Shown here in pieces: positions 1 to 8,520 of a DNA stretch of 64,000 bases; within the stretch, counting starts at the first letter, position 1, and every line of letters starts with the position of its first letter. The stretch lies in contig CAWGRH010000007.1 of NCBI GenBank assembly GCA_963824905.1, forward strand, positions 1-64,000, given 5' to 3'. The notes under the pieces were generated by a model. It did not search any database. It was not told where the DNA came from and was given only the letters and a program-made list of their open reading frames with translations. A program made the translations under genes and the position numbers. This DNA is from JAJPKK01 sp963824905. GTDB lineage: Bacteria > Pseudomonadota > Alphaproteobacteria > Rhizobiales > Xanthobacteraceae.

Positions 1-153
1 AACTGGCATTTTGTAACAAGTCCCGCGCACGCGGCCTTTATTCGGTAGTCCGCCGAACAGTCTGGATGTCTCCATCGAGCACACGATGTAGGCGGTCTTC
101 GTCCAAGGCATTTGCCCGCTTGGCCACAACAATCCTCGCGACCGCGTTCCCGA

Positions 154-345
154 TCAAGTTTGTCGAGGGCGCTTGTGTCGATCCGCGCTACTTGCTAGGT
201 CCAACCACTCATCCGCGAGGCGAAGCCAGACAAGCTTGTTGCGCTCCGTCCGAGCGAGGCCGGCGAGTTGTCGACAACTGTCGGCCTGCAAGCGCAACTC
301 GTCACTAACTGCGAAGCTTGGAAGCATTTCAGCATTCGTCCTCAT
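154..345 (-). CDS. Small helical hypothetical protein (63 aa)
   Basis: Short protein with a central motif of the type CRQLAGLAR followed by WLRLADEWLDLA. This Cys-x-x-Leu-Ala plus Trp-x-x-Leu-Ala pattern recurs in small uncharacterised proteins of Bradyrhizobium-like genomes. It is predicted to be a short helical hairpin; there is no signal peptide or membrane segment. An ATG 28 codons further upstream (429) is open but the extra residues look non-coding, so I chose the ATG at 345. No clear Shine-Dalgarno sequence is visible. Function unknown. Confidence 0.45.
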   Translation of the reverse strand: MRTNAEMLPSFAVSDELRLQADSCRQLAGLARTERNKLVWLRLADEWLDLASSADRHKRPRQT

Positions 346-539
346 GTGGACAAAGGCTACACCCGACGGCTCCTGCGGTGGTGTCACGCAGTCCACACCC
401 CTGCGCGTCCTTGCAACAAGCTTAGCCAAGCATTAACGAAAGCGATTGCGGTGGGACTTTCCTCAAGCATGTTTTTCGGGCACCGCTGAAATTGTTCCGC
501 TGGACGCCACAAAGCTTGTCGCAGAGGCTTGCCAGTTCG

Positions 540-1070
540 TCAGGCAATCCTGCGAATCACGACTCTTGCCGCTCGGCGTTGAAACTCAGCAATTGACCTC
601 CTTCTCGTGGCAAGTCGCCTCAGGCATCGGCCGTACCGCGCGTTGCATTCATTGATGCCGCCCTTGCGCTTGACAAACCGTGCCAACGGCTCGGCATCCT
701 CTTTTTGCATTTTTACGTAGCGCAGAACCCTGCTCCATTTGCTCCGGGTCCGTCTGTCCGCCCTCGCGGGATCGGCGGTGCAACGAATGATCGCGGCAAA
801 GACGTCTTCACTGGGCCAAGGTTGCAGCCCTCGTGAACGCAGGGCTTGGCGCGCACGATCAACCTCAGCTCCCTCCGCCGACCACCACCTCACCAGGTCG
901 TAGGCGGCTTTGAGGTACCCATATATTGCGTCACGCCGCCGATCCGTTTGACAGTCTTCCCAGGCGGCGTGGACCCGGGTCAGGTCTCGCTCGAGGGCTT
1001 GTTTTGTGTAGGGAATCGCATTTGTTCCCGTGCGTACTTCGCGAGGACGTGTGTGGAATGTTTCATTCAT
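540..1070 (-). CDS. Hypothetical basic protein (176 aa)
   Basis: Unrecognised protein, Arg/Lys-rich and without signal or membrane segments. The N-terminal half contains a helical segment with WEDCQTDRRRDAIYGYLKAA. The C-terminal half carries RSKWSRVLRYV followed by a Gly-Gly-Ile-Asn-Glu-Cys stretch, resembling accessory proteins of rhizobial mobile elements. A weak purine-rich GAGA precedes the ATG. The high positive charge would suit a nucleic-acid-binding role, but nothing visible proves it. The 430-539 gap to the next minus-strand gene holds nothing I recognise. Confidence 0.5.
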   Translation of the reverse strand: MNETFHTRPREVRTGTNAIPYTKQALERDLTRVHAAWEDCQTDRRRDAIYGYLKAAYDLVRWWSAEGAEVDRARQALRSRGLQPWPSEDVFAAIIRCTADPARADRRTRSKWSRVLRYVKMQKEDAEPLARFVKRKGGINECNARYGRCLRRLATRRRSIAEFQRRAARVVIRRIA

Positions 1071-1555
1071 TCTCGTTTTTCTTTCAGGGTTTGCGGTACG
1101 AGTTTCCTATCGCTCGTTGGCATGCTCGGCGGGTCGCTCAGCATTGCACTCGCCGATTCGGCGTTGAGTAGCCCTCTTCGTAGCGAAAATTAGCTTTCTC
1201 CCCAGACGGTCGCCCGAGGCACGAAGACCAATATCTGCGGCCTGAGAGGAAGGATTCTCGTCGAGGCATCTCAAAGGAATTGCCGCGGCCTCGGAGAAGT
1301 GAGCGGTCGTTGGTCCCCGGATGACATCGAGCGTCACCGGTGGCCACGCTCTTGACCGGTCTCCAAGCTCGACCGTGGACAGACCGCTATCGCTCCCTAC
1401 ATTCAGGGTCAATTCGATGGCAACGTCATCAGGGGCACCGAGAGAGCGTCAGCGATCCGTCCCGTGGCGGCCAGATCGGTCTGCGCGGCACGGCCCCGGC
1501 CGATGGCGCCGGTGTAGGCACGGTTCATCAGATGTCGCGTGCCAACGGAGGAATC
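1071..1555. other. Gap without a supported gene
   Basis: About 485 bp between divergent small genes. Open frames exist on both strands but none has a convincing start, composition or motif. It presumably holds the promoters of the flanking genes; I could not place them. Confidence 0.4.
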
Positions 1556-1762
1556 ATGAGTGCGGTACCGACGAACGTCGGGGTGTTCTTTGGTCAGGTC
1601 GATAAGCGAGCCGAAGGTTGGTACTGGGCCGATGCACAGAGCGAGAAGCTCAGGGGAGCAATCCGAGGGCCGTTCGAGACAAAGGACCTGGCGGTAGAGG
1701 ATGCGCTTCGGAGCCTTCGGGAAGCGCCAAGTGACGAGCCACGAGAAAGGGGCGTAGCGTGA
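1556..1762 (+). CDS. Hypothetical protein (68 aa), first of an overlapping set
   Basis: The ATG at 1556 follows a good ribosome site (GGAGGAA, four bases upstream), so the longer open frame from 1340 is not needed. The product has an aromatic core (VGVFFGQVDK then GWYWADAQ) and a charged tail. It may be a small beta-sheet protein of a mobile element; no family recognised. Its stop codon overlaps the GTG start of the next gene in a GTGA arrangement, which indicates translational coupling. Confidence 0.6.
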   Translation: MSAVPTNVGVFFGQVDKRAEGWYWADAQSEKLRGAIRGPFETKDLAVEDALRSLREAPSDEPRERGVA

Positions 1763-1929
1763 TCAACCTGGATGAGGATGCCGAAGACGGAAGGGTCGTT
1801 TCCCTTCAGTCCCTATCCAATGCCCAACTGGTCGAGATCCTCCAGCATCACGATGGCGATAACGACTTGGAGCAAATGGTCGAAGACGAGCTTGCCAGAC
1901 GCAAGACGGACGGCGCTCCACCCCAATGA
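1759..1929 (+). CDS. Hypothetical acidic protein (56 aa), GTG start
   Basis: Short acidic protein beginning at a GTG that overlaps the previous stop (GTGA, 1759-1762) and ending in a TGA that overlaps a following ATG (ATGA, 1926-1929). The composition is protein-like: an acidic N-terminus, then a helix with SNAQLVEILQHHDGD and an acidic/basic C-terminus. No family recognised. Coupled starts on both sides argue that it is a real gene although it is small and lacks an ATG. Confidence 0.55.
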   Translation: MINLDEDAEDGRVVSLQSLSNAQLVEILQHHDGDNDLEQMVEDELARRKTDGAPPQ

Positions 1930-1997
1930 CCGATGCATTCTCGGCCCGGCGTGACTGGTTGCAAATCAATCTGCGTGGTAACGGAGTATCGGTTTAG
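1926..1997 (+). CDS. Possible 23-aa ORF coupled to upstream gene
   Basis: ATG at 1926 overlaps the stop of the preceding gene and opens a 23-codon frame (MTDAFSARRDWLQINLRGNG and three more residues) that ends at a TAG at 1995-1997. It could be a genuine micropeptide, a decayed gene start, or simply a re-initiation frame that helps ribosomes reach the gene at 2017. Evidence is limited to the ATGA overlap and sensible composition. Confidence 0.3.
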   Translation: MTDAFSARRDWLQINLRGNGVSV

Positions 1998-2016
1998 TGG
2001 AATGGAAACGAGGTCT

Positions 2017-2265
2017 ATGGATCGCTCTGCGTTCAAGATGGGTTCCTACGGTGCCGGCGCCTTGTGGTGGAAGGAGCGGGAAGGAAAGTTCATCACGTTC
2101 AACAACCTGCGAATCGCTCGGCAAGAGAGGGACGGAACGTGGATGGCTGTCGAGCCCGGCTGGACGGTCACGAAGACCGGCCCGGTCGATGTCCGGGTTC
2201 AGCGGGTTCAGCGCGACGGTCGCGAAGGAGTGGTTCTGCCGTTCCGTGTCGGAATGCGAGGATGA
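2017..2265 (+). CDS. Hypothetical protein (82 aa)
   Basis: Starts at an ATG preceded by ACGAGG at a suitable distance; a start five codons upstream (2002) is also open. The product is rich in Gly, Trp and beta-branched residues (GSYGAGALWWKEREGKF, later GWTVTKTGPVDVRVQRVQRD), suggesting a small beta-barrel or OB-like fold, possibly nucleic-acid binding. Last gene of the compact 1556-2265 cluster, co-directional with the others. No family recognised. Confidence 0.5.
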   Translation: MDRSAFKMGSYGAGALWWKEREGKFITFNNLRIARQERDGTWMAVEPGWTVTKTGPVDVRVQRVQRDGREGVVLPFRVGMRG

Positions 2266-2333
2266 TGCGAACGAGTTCTAAAGACGGCGTTGGCTGAGCG
2301 ACGGTCGGATGGCCTAGGGGTGAAATCTGGCCA

Positions 2334-2564
2334 TCACGGGTCGTGATGCTCCAAATCATCGATGGCGTCACGTTCCGCGTCGGCCAGCCTATCCAGCATC
2401 CGCGGCGTCGCTTTCCAGCCGATTTTTCCGTCGGACCGGAGATATCGCATCGCGTCACCCGCCTCTTCGAATTCGTGCAAGACCATTGCGATCAATTTTT
2501 TCTTTGAAAGACCAGGATGGCGTGGGGCTTCTCGGCTGCATTCCACGTCGATCCAGACTTTCAA
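2334..2564 (-). CDS. Hypothetical protein (76 aa), TTG start
   Basis: Short protein with an alternating hydrophobic and charged pattern (KKKLIAMVLHEFEEAGDAM, then KATPRMLDRLADAERD) that looks helical. The start is a TTG preceded by GAGAAA. It faces the 1556-2265 cluster convergently. No homologous family comes to mind. It may be a small regulator or antitoxin-like protein of the element, but no toxin partner is visible beside it. Confidence 0.35.
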   Translation of the reverse strand: MKVWIDVECSREAPRHPGLSKKKLIAMVLHEFEEAGDAMRYLRSDGKIGWKATPRMLDRLADAERDAIDDLEHHDP

Positions 2565-2834
2565 GATTTCTCGACACCCGCGATTTCATTACTCCCCCTT
2601 GGCTGCTGGTTTTCTGAGTCGCTGTTTATGTCAGTAAATTAGCTAATTTCGAGAGCGGTCGTCTGAGGCACGACCAAGCCAAGCGAATTGTCATGAGTGC
2701 AAGGCGCAGCGCATTATCATCGCCCGGAAATTTATTTTGTTGAGATATTGTGAAATACAGACGTAATGCCGCGCGCCGATGACATCTGGTTTTTACGGAG
2801 GCGCATTTTTTGAAAAACACAGGAGAGATTTCAA

Positions 2835-3251
2835 ATGCTAAAATTTGGAGGTTCGTTAGACGACTTGAAACGCATCGTGATGCGCTGCGCCATTCCGGGT
2901 GAATGGAGCTTTCACAAGAAAAACCGTTTCTACAGGTTCCAGGCCGGGAGCGGCGCGATCCTGAACTGGTGGCCAACCACCGGGACGATCAATTTTCAGG
3001 GGCAGGACGCTGATCAGCTCGAGGCGCGCTTCCTCAAACATGCTCTCGCCGAGGCGGAGTATTCAGAAGCTGGAGTGATCGGCGAGGAGTCTGCCTGGGA
3101 ACATGTGCCAAGTCCCACACCAACCCCGGACGGATCGCGAGAAGCGCCAAGTTTTGCCGGGACGGAGAAGCACCGGAGGATCGCATCTCCACCATCGCCG
3201 CGCCTGGCCCCGGGGAAAGTGAAGCTTCTCGCCGCGCCTGATCGCGGCTGA
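2835..3251 (+). CDS. Hypothetical protein with Trp-rich N-terminal domain (138 aa)
   Basis: A GGAGAG ribosome site precedes the ATG. The N-terminal ~75 residues look like a compact fold: GEWSFHKKNRFYRFQAGSGA, then ILNWWPTTGTINFQG. Similar Trp-Trp-Pro-x-Thr-Gly-Thr segments occur in small proteins of bacterial mobile elements and predicted signalling/defence genes, but I cannot name a family with confidence. The C-terminal 60 residues are proline/arginine-rich and of low complexity; they may be disordered or a decayed end. It stands alone, about 480 bp before the replication-type pseudogene. Confidence 0.5.
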   Translation: MLKFGGSLDDLKRIVMRCAIPGEWSFHKKNRFYRFQAGSGAILNWWPTTGTINFQGQDADQLEARFLKHALAEAEYSEAGVIGEESAWEHVPSPTPTPDGSREAPSFAGTEKHRRIASPPSPRLAPGKVKLLAAPDRG

Positions 3252-3735
3252 GGGGCTGAAGGTCAGCGGCCCTGCTTGCGGCTCCGGTACTGGGTCCGAC
3301 CGATCTCGGGCGACCCTCATTCTTCGTCTTCTTCTGCAGAATCGAGAGCAGCGGCTCCGTCGATGTTCCTGTCCCTGGCGATAGATCCAGATCCCTCCCC
3401 TCGCTCCTGAGGATGGGTACCAAGAAGGGAGCGCTGGCGCGGTGGGCATCGACTCCGCCCGCCCATACATTGATACCGCCCCTCCTCCCGATGGTCCCTA
3501 TGCCCCCTATGGGGTCCTCGGGCCGTAGCCAGCGCGTTCGAAGCGGAAGCGGAGATGACCAGGCGCCTGGCATAATTTGCTGGATTTTTGTTTCGGCAAA
3601 TTTAGCAAATATTGGCAGCCCTTTTCAACAGGTTTACTTGGGCGGAGATCGCGGGCCAACGCCGGTCTGCTGATTACTCACCTCCGACAACGCAGGAGAT
3701 GAGTTCACGATCAACGCCAAAACGGATGATAACGA
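3252..3735. other. Gap without a supported gene
   Basis: About 480 bp between the Trp-rich hypothetical gene and the replication-type pseudogene. Minus-strand open frames here are proline/arginine-rich and look like high-GC artefacts. I see no RNA gene or clear regulatory site. Confidence 0.35.
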
Positions 3736-4694
3736 ATGTTGAAGAGAACTCCAGAAAAGAAAAAGTCACTTGGCTTTACCAGCTCCTCACCGACCACCGG
3801 GCGCGATTTCAACCCCGGTCGTTTCTTGAGCGGCTTGACCAAAGCACATTATCCCAAAGGTTTCCATCCGAGCGTCAAGGCCATCAACGAGAGTATCGAG
3901 CTGGTCGATTGGCTGATCAAGAAGCACAGCGACGACGCCGCCGCGATGGACCTGGCCGACCGTCTGGACAGCTGCGAACACGAGAAGCGTTGCTGGTCAG
4001 CCGCCTGCCCCTGCTGCACCTCACGCTGCCCAGGCGTTCACCACCGAGGTCGCGCTCAAGTTTCTCACGTCCCACCCAGACCGGACCAAGATTGTCTGCG
4101 TCAGCGTGGTCCCGAGCGACGGAGCGATCCCGGCTGGTCAACTGAACGCCGCACAACACGCTCGCAACGTCCGTCGTTGGAAAGAGGCCCTCGGCAGAGC
4201 TGGCGTCACCTGGTTCCTCGGCGCTACGGACTGGAGCTTCAACGAGCACAAGAACGGACGCTACCACGCGTACTGGCAAGAGCATTTCTACGGGTTCACG
4301 GTTACCGACGATCCCAAGAAGCTCAAGCAGAGCTCTGAAAGAGCAGTTCCCACCCAACGATGCGATTCCTCGTCCGGTCCAGGTGAAGCGCTGGGACGGT
4401 GACAAGACCGCCATCGACTACATGCTGAAACCCACGTTCCGGCGGAGAATTGGTACCGACGAGGGTCAACGCCACGATGACGAGACCGGTGGAGAGCGGG
4501 AGTGCCGTGCCACCGACAAACAGCCTCTCCGGGCAGAGCAGAAGCACGAACTCCTGATGTTTCTCGATCAGATCGGAATCCAGAGCCGGTTCCTGATGCG
4601 GTGGCTCCAATTCGTCCATCTCGCGGGCACCGGTTGGACCGTAGCGGATCGTGCGCCCAAAGGGCGTATGCACGGAAATGGTCAAAGTGGGTAG
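3736..4694 (+). pseudogene. Replication-type protein, broken by two frameshifts
   Basis: One protein is readable across three frames. Frame one (3736 to about 4020) ends in a cysteine cluster (EHEKRCWSAACPCC). Frame two (about 4020 to 4335) continues with FTTEVALKFLTSHPDRTK and an aromatic His-rich stretch (YHAYWQEHFYGF). Frame three (about 4335 to 4694) gives EQFPPNDAIPRPVQVKRW and runs to a TAG. Each junction is restored by removing one base. The total of about 315 residues, the Cys cluster, the His-x6-His stretch and the position upstream of a DUF927 ATPase suggest a mobile-element replication initiator or zinc-binding DNA protein. That function is inference; the breakage is visible. Confidence 0.5.
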
Positions 4695-4802
4695 TTTGAT
4701 GGTTCTAGGCCGGGTGTTGGACCATTTGGATGGTGGGTACGGTGAATATTCTTAACGAACTGCACTTCAATCGCCGCGGTCCCGTACTCACCGCCGAAGA
4801 CC

Positions 4803-4866
4803 ATGGCCAGCGACGTATTCGTTCGCATCATGTGAGACACGGACGGCGTCACGCATGCGCGACGCC
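4803..4866 (+). repeat. Direct repeat copy 1 plus hairpin
   Basis: A 44-bp unit starting ATGGCCAGCGACGT and ending GAGACACGGACGG is repeated 95 bp downstream. Directly after it GGCGTC (4845-4850) pairs with GACGCC (4861-4866) around a 10-base loop. The unit also reads as an 11-codon ORF (MASDVFVRIM, stop at 4833-4835). Candidate origin iteron, regulator site or leader; see the paired copy at 4898. Confidence 0.6.
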
Positions 4867-4897
4867 CCGTAACAACGAAACACCAACGTGGGCACCG

Positions 4898-4963
4898 ATG
4901 GCGAGCGACGTGCTCATTCATTGCATCATGTGAGACACGAACGGGGTGAACACGTGACCCCGT
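4898..4963 (+). repeat. Direct repeat copy 2 plus hairpin
   Basis: Second copy of the 4803 unit, differing by point changes and a 3-base insertion that keeps the short reading frame (MASDVLIHCIM, stop at 4931-4933). It too is followed by a hairpin: ACGGGGT (4941-4947) pairs with ACCCCGT (4957-4963) around a 9-base loop. Stem sequences differ between copies while the layout is kept. It lies 74 bp before the DUF927 gene. Confidence 0.6.
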
Positions 4964-5037
4964 GCCCCCGAAAGCAACTCAATCAACAAAGGCGCCGGCA
5001 CCATGTGGTCGCCATCAGTCTCGGGAGTCCATCGCTT

Positions 5038-6822
5038 ATGAGAAACACCAAACATCCGATCTCCTTCTCCGAGCGGGATTCGAAACGCCGCCATGAACCG
5101 TCTCCTGGCACCAGGGACGACAACACTCCGCCAAAATGGTCAGCGCGCATTCTCCGTAAGGGCGCGCTCACCGGCGCGGCGTCTGTCGAGCTCACCTTTC
5201 CAACACAGGGAGGCGGCGAAAGTCAGTTTGTCGCCACGTACAGCGAAGTCCGGCTCCGGAATACACCCGTCGACGAGCTGTCCAACCGCCTGCCGATATT
5301 CCCTCCACACGTCGGCGCGAATCCGAAGTCTCAAGCTCAGTTCCTCCACAAGCTCGTGGACAACGCGCCAATCGAACTCCAGTCGGACAAGACCGGTTTC
5401 GTTGACAGAGACACCTTCGTCACGCATTGCGAGATCCTGCGCGCAGACGGCAGCCGCGCCTCCGTTCCCAGACGTAGTGACGCCGTGGGCAAGCCGTTCA
5501 CCGACACTAAGGGAAACCTGGAGGGAACGACTGAGCTCGTCCTGAAACTAGCCAACGAATCGACATATCTTGCCTTCGCGGTCGGCGTTGCGCTCGCGGC
5601 GCCTCTGCCGAGCTACGTCAGCGTTCGCCGGTCAAAGATCGATGATGTCGGGCCGTTGGTTCGTGAGACGGCGGTTTTCAATTTCTCCGGAACGAGCAGT
5701 TCCGGTAAATCCTCCATCTGTCTGGCGGCCCTGTCGCTGGCGGGCTCGCCAGATCGCGCCGGATCCCTCGATTTCTCCAAGCGCGGACTGGCGGAGATGG
5801 CCAGCGATAGCAATGATCTTCCTCTGGTATTAGACGATACGGAGAAGGCAGAGGATGCCACTCTGATCAGCACCCTGAAGACCGTCGTCCATTTCCTGCC
5901 CGGCGGTCAATCGAGAACAATATCTCGCGGCGCGGATAAATATCCGCCTCTGTATTGGAGCACGTTCGCACTATCCAGCAGCCACAAGACAATTGCACAC
6001 TTGGCTCGGGCGAACCGGTGGAAGATGAGCCACGGAGACAAGGTTCGGCTCTTCAACATCAGCGTTCCCGGACCAGACAAGGGCGGCGTCTTTGATCGCA
6101 TGGAATGCGAACCGGCCGAGCGCGCCCAGCGCAGCGTCAACCTGATCAAGGAGCTCGAACGCGGCTTCACCAATCACTGCGGCCATGTGATCCCGGTGTG
6201 GGTCCAATATTTGATGGCCGAGGATCGGTCGATGGAGATCATCAAGCTGGTCGACGAGTTCGTCCTTCAGGTCGGCGCGGGTGCCCATGGCTGGGAAGTT
6301 CGGTTTGCGCGGAAATTCGGCGTGATCTACGCCGCCATGGCGATGGGCATCGATGCTGGAATATTGCCGTGGAAGCGGAGTCTGGCACGCAAGGTCGCGA
6401 TCAAGTGCTATCGCAGGGCTCGTAACGCTGCCAAGACCGACCAGGAGCGGGCCACTGAAGCCGTTGCGAACCTACGCAGGCTTATTGAAGAGGATGGGCG
6501 CCTTGTCAACGCCTCGAATGCGGATCGGAAGGGTGACCCAATTAAGATCCCCTCGAAAAGCATCGGTATCCGGTTCAGCAAGGGGGGCCGCTTGAAATAC
6601 GGAATACTGGATGCGGCGATGAGCAAGATTCTCCGCACCAAGAACGCCAAGGCGATCTTCATAAAGCGACTCGCCAAGGCGGGGCTCCTGGCGGACGGGC
6701 ATGGCCATGCCGGCACCGTCCAGGAGCGTCTCAAGATCAAGCGCAACGGCAAGACCATCGACCGTCCGCGCCTTTGGGTGATTGATGCTAAGAAGTTTGC
6801 GGGCTTCGCACCCCAAAATTGA
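5038..6822 (+). CDS. DUF927-family ATPase (replicative helicase-like, 594 aa)
   Basis: A large P-loop protein. A Walker A motif (GTSSSGKSS) lies near residue 220 and a Walker B-like strand (LPLVLDDTEKAED) near 261-273. This spacing, with a beta-rich N-terminal part and a helical C-terminal part, matches DUF927 proteins, which occur in phages, plasmids and integrative elements and resemble replicative helicases. I infer a role in element replication, consistent with the broken initiator-like gene and repeat/hairpin pair just upstream. The frame is open from 4888, but the ATG at 5038 has a GGGAG ten bases upstream and the residues before it look non-coding. The C-terminal ~120 residues are Lys/Arg-rich, suiting DNA binding. 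Confidence 0.7.
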   Translation: MRNTKHPISFSERDSKRRHEPSPGTRDDNTPPKWSARILRKGALTGAASVELTFPTQGGGESQFVATYSEVRLRNTPVDELSNRLPIFPPHVGANPKSQAQFLHKLVDNAPIELQSDKTGFVDRDTFVTHCEILRADGSRASVPRRSDAVGKPFTDTKGNLEGTTELVLKLANESTYLAFAVGVALAAPLPSYVSVRRSKIDDVGPLVRETAVFNFSGTSSSGKSSICLAALSLAGSPDRAGSLDFSKRGLAEMASDSNDLPLVLDDTEKAEDATLISTLKTVVHFLPGGQSRTISRGADKYPPLYWSTFALSSSHKTIAHLARANRWKMSHGDKVRLFNISVPGPDKGGVFDRMECEPAERAQRSVNLIKELERGFTNHCGHVIPVWVQYLMAEDRSMEIIKLVDEFVLQVGAGAHGWEVRFARKFGVIYAAMAMGIDAGILPWKRSLARKVAIKCYRRARNAAKTDQERATEAVANLRRLIEEDGRLVNASNADRKGDPIKIPSKSIGIRFSKGGRLKYGILDAAMSKILRTKNAKAIFIKRLAKAGLLADGHGHAGTVQERLKIKRNGKTIDRPRLWVIDAKKFAGFAPQN

Positions 6823-7864
6823 GGAAGCAGCTAGCCGCAATCATGCGTCACCTGCCCCTTTTTAGGTCTGGCGTGCAGGCGCGAGCTGGTGCTTCGTCTG
6901 GCGGGGTCGGTGTGATGCTCTCTCAGCGCAACGCGCTAAAATTGATCTGCTTCGGTGGCGGCTCGTCGGGCCCGGAGCTCACTGGCCGGATCGGAGCAGC
7001 CCGAGTGCTACGGTTCGGAACAATGCTCGTTCCGGGCAGCTGGTCCGTAGGTGGACGCGAATGCGCGCGATGTGCTCGATCAGACGCGCCCCAATCTTGA
7101 TCAGGCCGTTTCGGATCGTCCAGCGCTCGGTTTGGCGGCATTTTGCCTCCCCGGCACCCCCGCGGGCATTTCCCACGGGAACTAGGCGGGCGGGCGCAAA
7201 AATGCGGGCGAGCGACGGCCATGGGCGCGCGTCACCGAATGCGCAAACCGCTGCTCGCGCCGCAGGAAGCGCTTGTGCCGCAGCGACATTTGCACCTGCA
7301 CGCCAGCGGTCGACCCAAACATCCGACTCCAACGCTGCCCCAAGGCGGCACATTGACCGCTGAACGCCGGGGCGATCGTGGCTGCGGCGGCCGGCAATGA
7401 CGTCTGGTAGAGGCGACGAAAACTCCACCGGGCTTCACAAGCGTCAGCAACAGGTCGCCGTGCCTTAGCCAGAAACGGGCCGGTGTAAGAACGAGCCCGG
7501 AGTCACGTGCTCGCGCGCTGGTCACTGGCGCAGGCGTCGAAGCCGGCCGGTTTCTTGCGACTCTGTGAGGGCTCAACTCGTCAACCGAGCTGCGCCGTGG
7601 CAGTCCGGATGTCGTTAGGGACTTCAATAAATAATTGACTCGATCTGCGGCGAGACGTCGCAGTTCCCAGAACCAGCATCCCTCGCCGCATCACCATGAG
7701 CCACGGACCAACGTCGGTGCACATTAGAACCATCTAGTTGCGTGTACGATATTGCATGTTTACCAGGTTCGACTATATGCCCCGCATGAAGAGCACCCAG
7801 CCATTCCTCTGCCGGCGAAGGCCGGCGCCCCTAACGGCGGCGCCGGCCGAAACGGGAGAACATC
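6823..7864. other. Largely decayed stretch
   Basis: About 1 kb without an intact gene. Apart from the transposase tail at 6979-7131, the open frames on either strand are Arg/Pro-rich and have no recognisable start or domain. It looks like insertion-sequence debris between the DUF927 gene and the hypothetical gene at 7865. Confidence 0.4.
6979..7131 (-). pseudogene. C-terminal remnant of an IS1380-like transposase
   Basis: About 50 residues ending at 6979 read RWTIRNGLIKIGARLIEHIA, then CPERALFRTVALGLL. The pattern of an Ile-Lys-Ile-Gly-Ala-Arg helix, a basic strand and a closing Cys-Pro-x-x-x-Leu-Phe segment is like the C-termini of IS1380-group DDE transposases. Nothing upstream in the same frame resembles the catalytic core, so this is a fragment. 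The assignment rests on memory of the family tail only. Confidence 0.35.
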
Positions 7865-8317
7865 ATGGCAGGTGCAAACGATGGACGGATTACTAATCCG
7901 CTCGCTCACTCGGCTGAACAGCCCGGCGTAACCCCCCCGTACGAGAACGTTCCTGCGCTTCTCGGCGAGAGCGAGGGGCTGTGTAACTCAAATATCGGCA
8001 ACTTCCTCGACCTCGATTCGGAATTCCAGTTGAGATTCCTCTTAGGAGTTTTGCGGGCAGCTCTTGATCCTTGGTGGGTCAAACCGGAACCACGAAAACC
8101 GGTGGGAAAACCGGAGATTCGAACAGTCCTTGCTGAGATCTACGAGGAAGCCGAGGCCGCTGGTAGGAAGCCCCCAAACGTGAACGAAGCGTATCGACTC
8201 GTCGTCAAAAGAGTGGCCCCTAAGCACGCCCCAAAAAGCAAGGTCATGACCGAACTTAAGGCATTTGCAAAGCGGCGCTTAGGAAGAGGAAAACGTTTCG
8301 GCACCAAGTGCAGTTAG
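7865..8317 (+). CDS. Hypothetical protein (150 aa)
   Basis: Begins at an ATG preceded by GGGAG. The N-terminal ~50 residues are low in structure. The C-terminal part is a charged helical region (RTVLAEIYEEAEAAGRKPPN, then EAYRLVVKRVAPKHAPKS) and ends in a Lys/Arg-rich tail. This resembles small accessory DNA-binding proteins in rhizobial genomes, where a similar C-terminal half is often found alone. No catalytic motif and no membrane segment. Function unknown. Confidence 0.5.
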   Translation: MAGANDGRITNPLAHSAEQPGVTPPYENVPALLGESEGLCNSNIGNFLDLDSEFQLRFLLGVLRAALDPWWVKPEPRKPVGKPEIRTVLAEIYEEAEAAGRKPPNVNEAYRLVVKRVAPKHAPKSKVMTELKAFAKRRLGRGKRFGTKCS

Positions 8318-8361
8318 CCCGGTTGCATGGACGCCCGAACATTGGTGTCCGAGGAGCATTG

Positions 8362-8520
8362 ATGGCGAAGACAAGTCCCGCAGAATTCCGTCGCCAGTTC
8401 TTCGAGCCGGTCCGAGCCGGCGGCTCGCCCGAAGCGCTGGCGCAAGAATTCGAACCCACGGCACAGTCGCTCAGAAACTGTGTCGGACCAAAGTACAACG
8501 TCGCGGCGGCAGCGGCCTAA
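8362..8520 (+). pseudogene. IS3-type OrfA-like fragment
   Basis: After a GGAG site the ATG at 8362 opens a frame whose first ~40 residues (SPAEFRRQFFEPVRAG, then ALAQEFEPTAQSLRN) match the helix-turn-helix start of IS3/IS911-type OrfA proteins. The frame then loses similarity and stops at 8518-8520. In another frame just downstream, QLRREKLRLKHELA could be the leucine-zipper end of the same protein, which would imply a frameshift. No OrfB with a DDE core is present, so the element is not functional. Confidence 0.5.
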
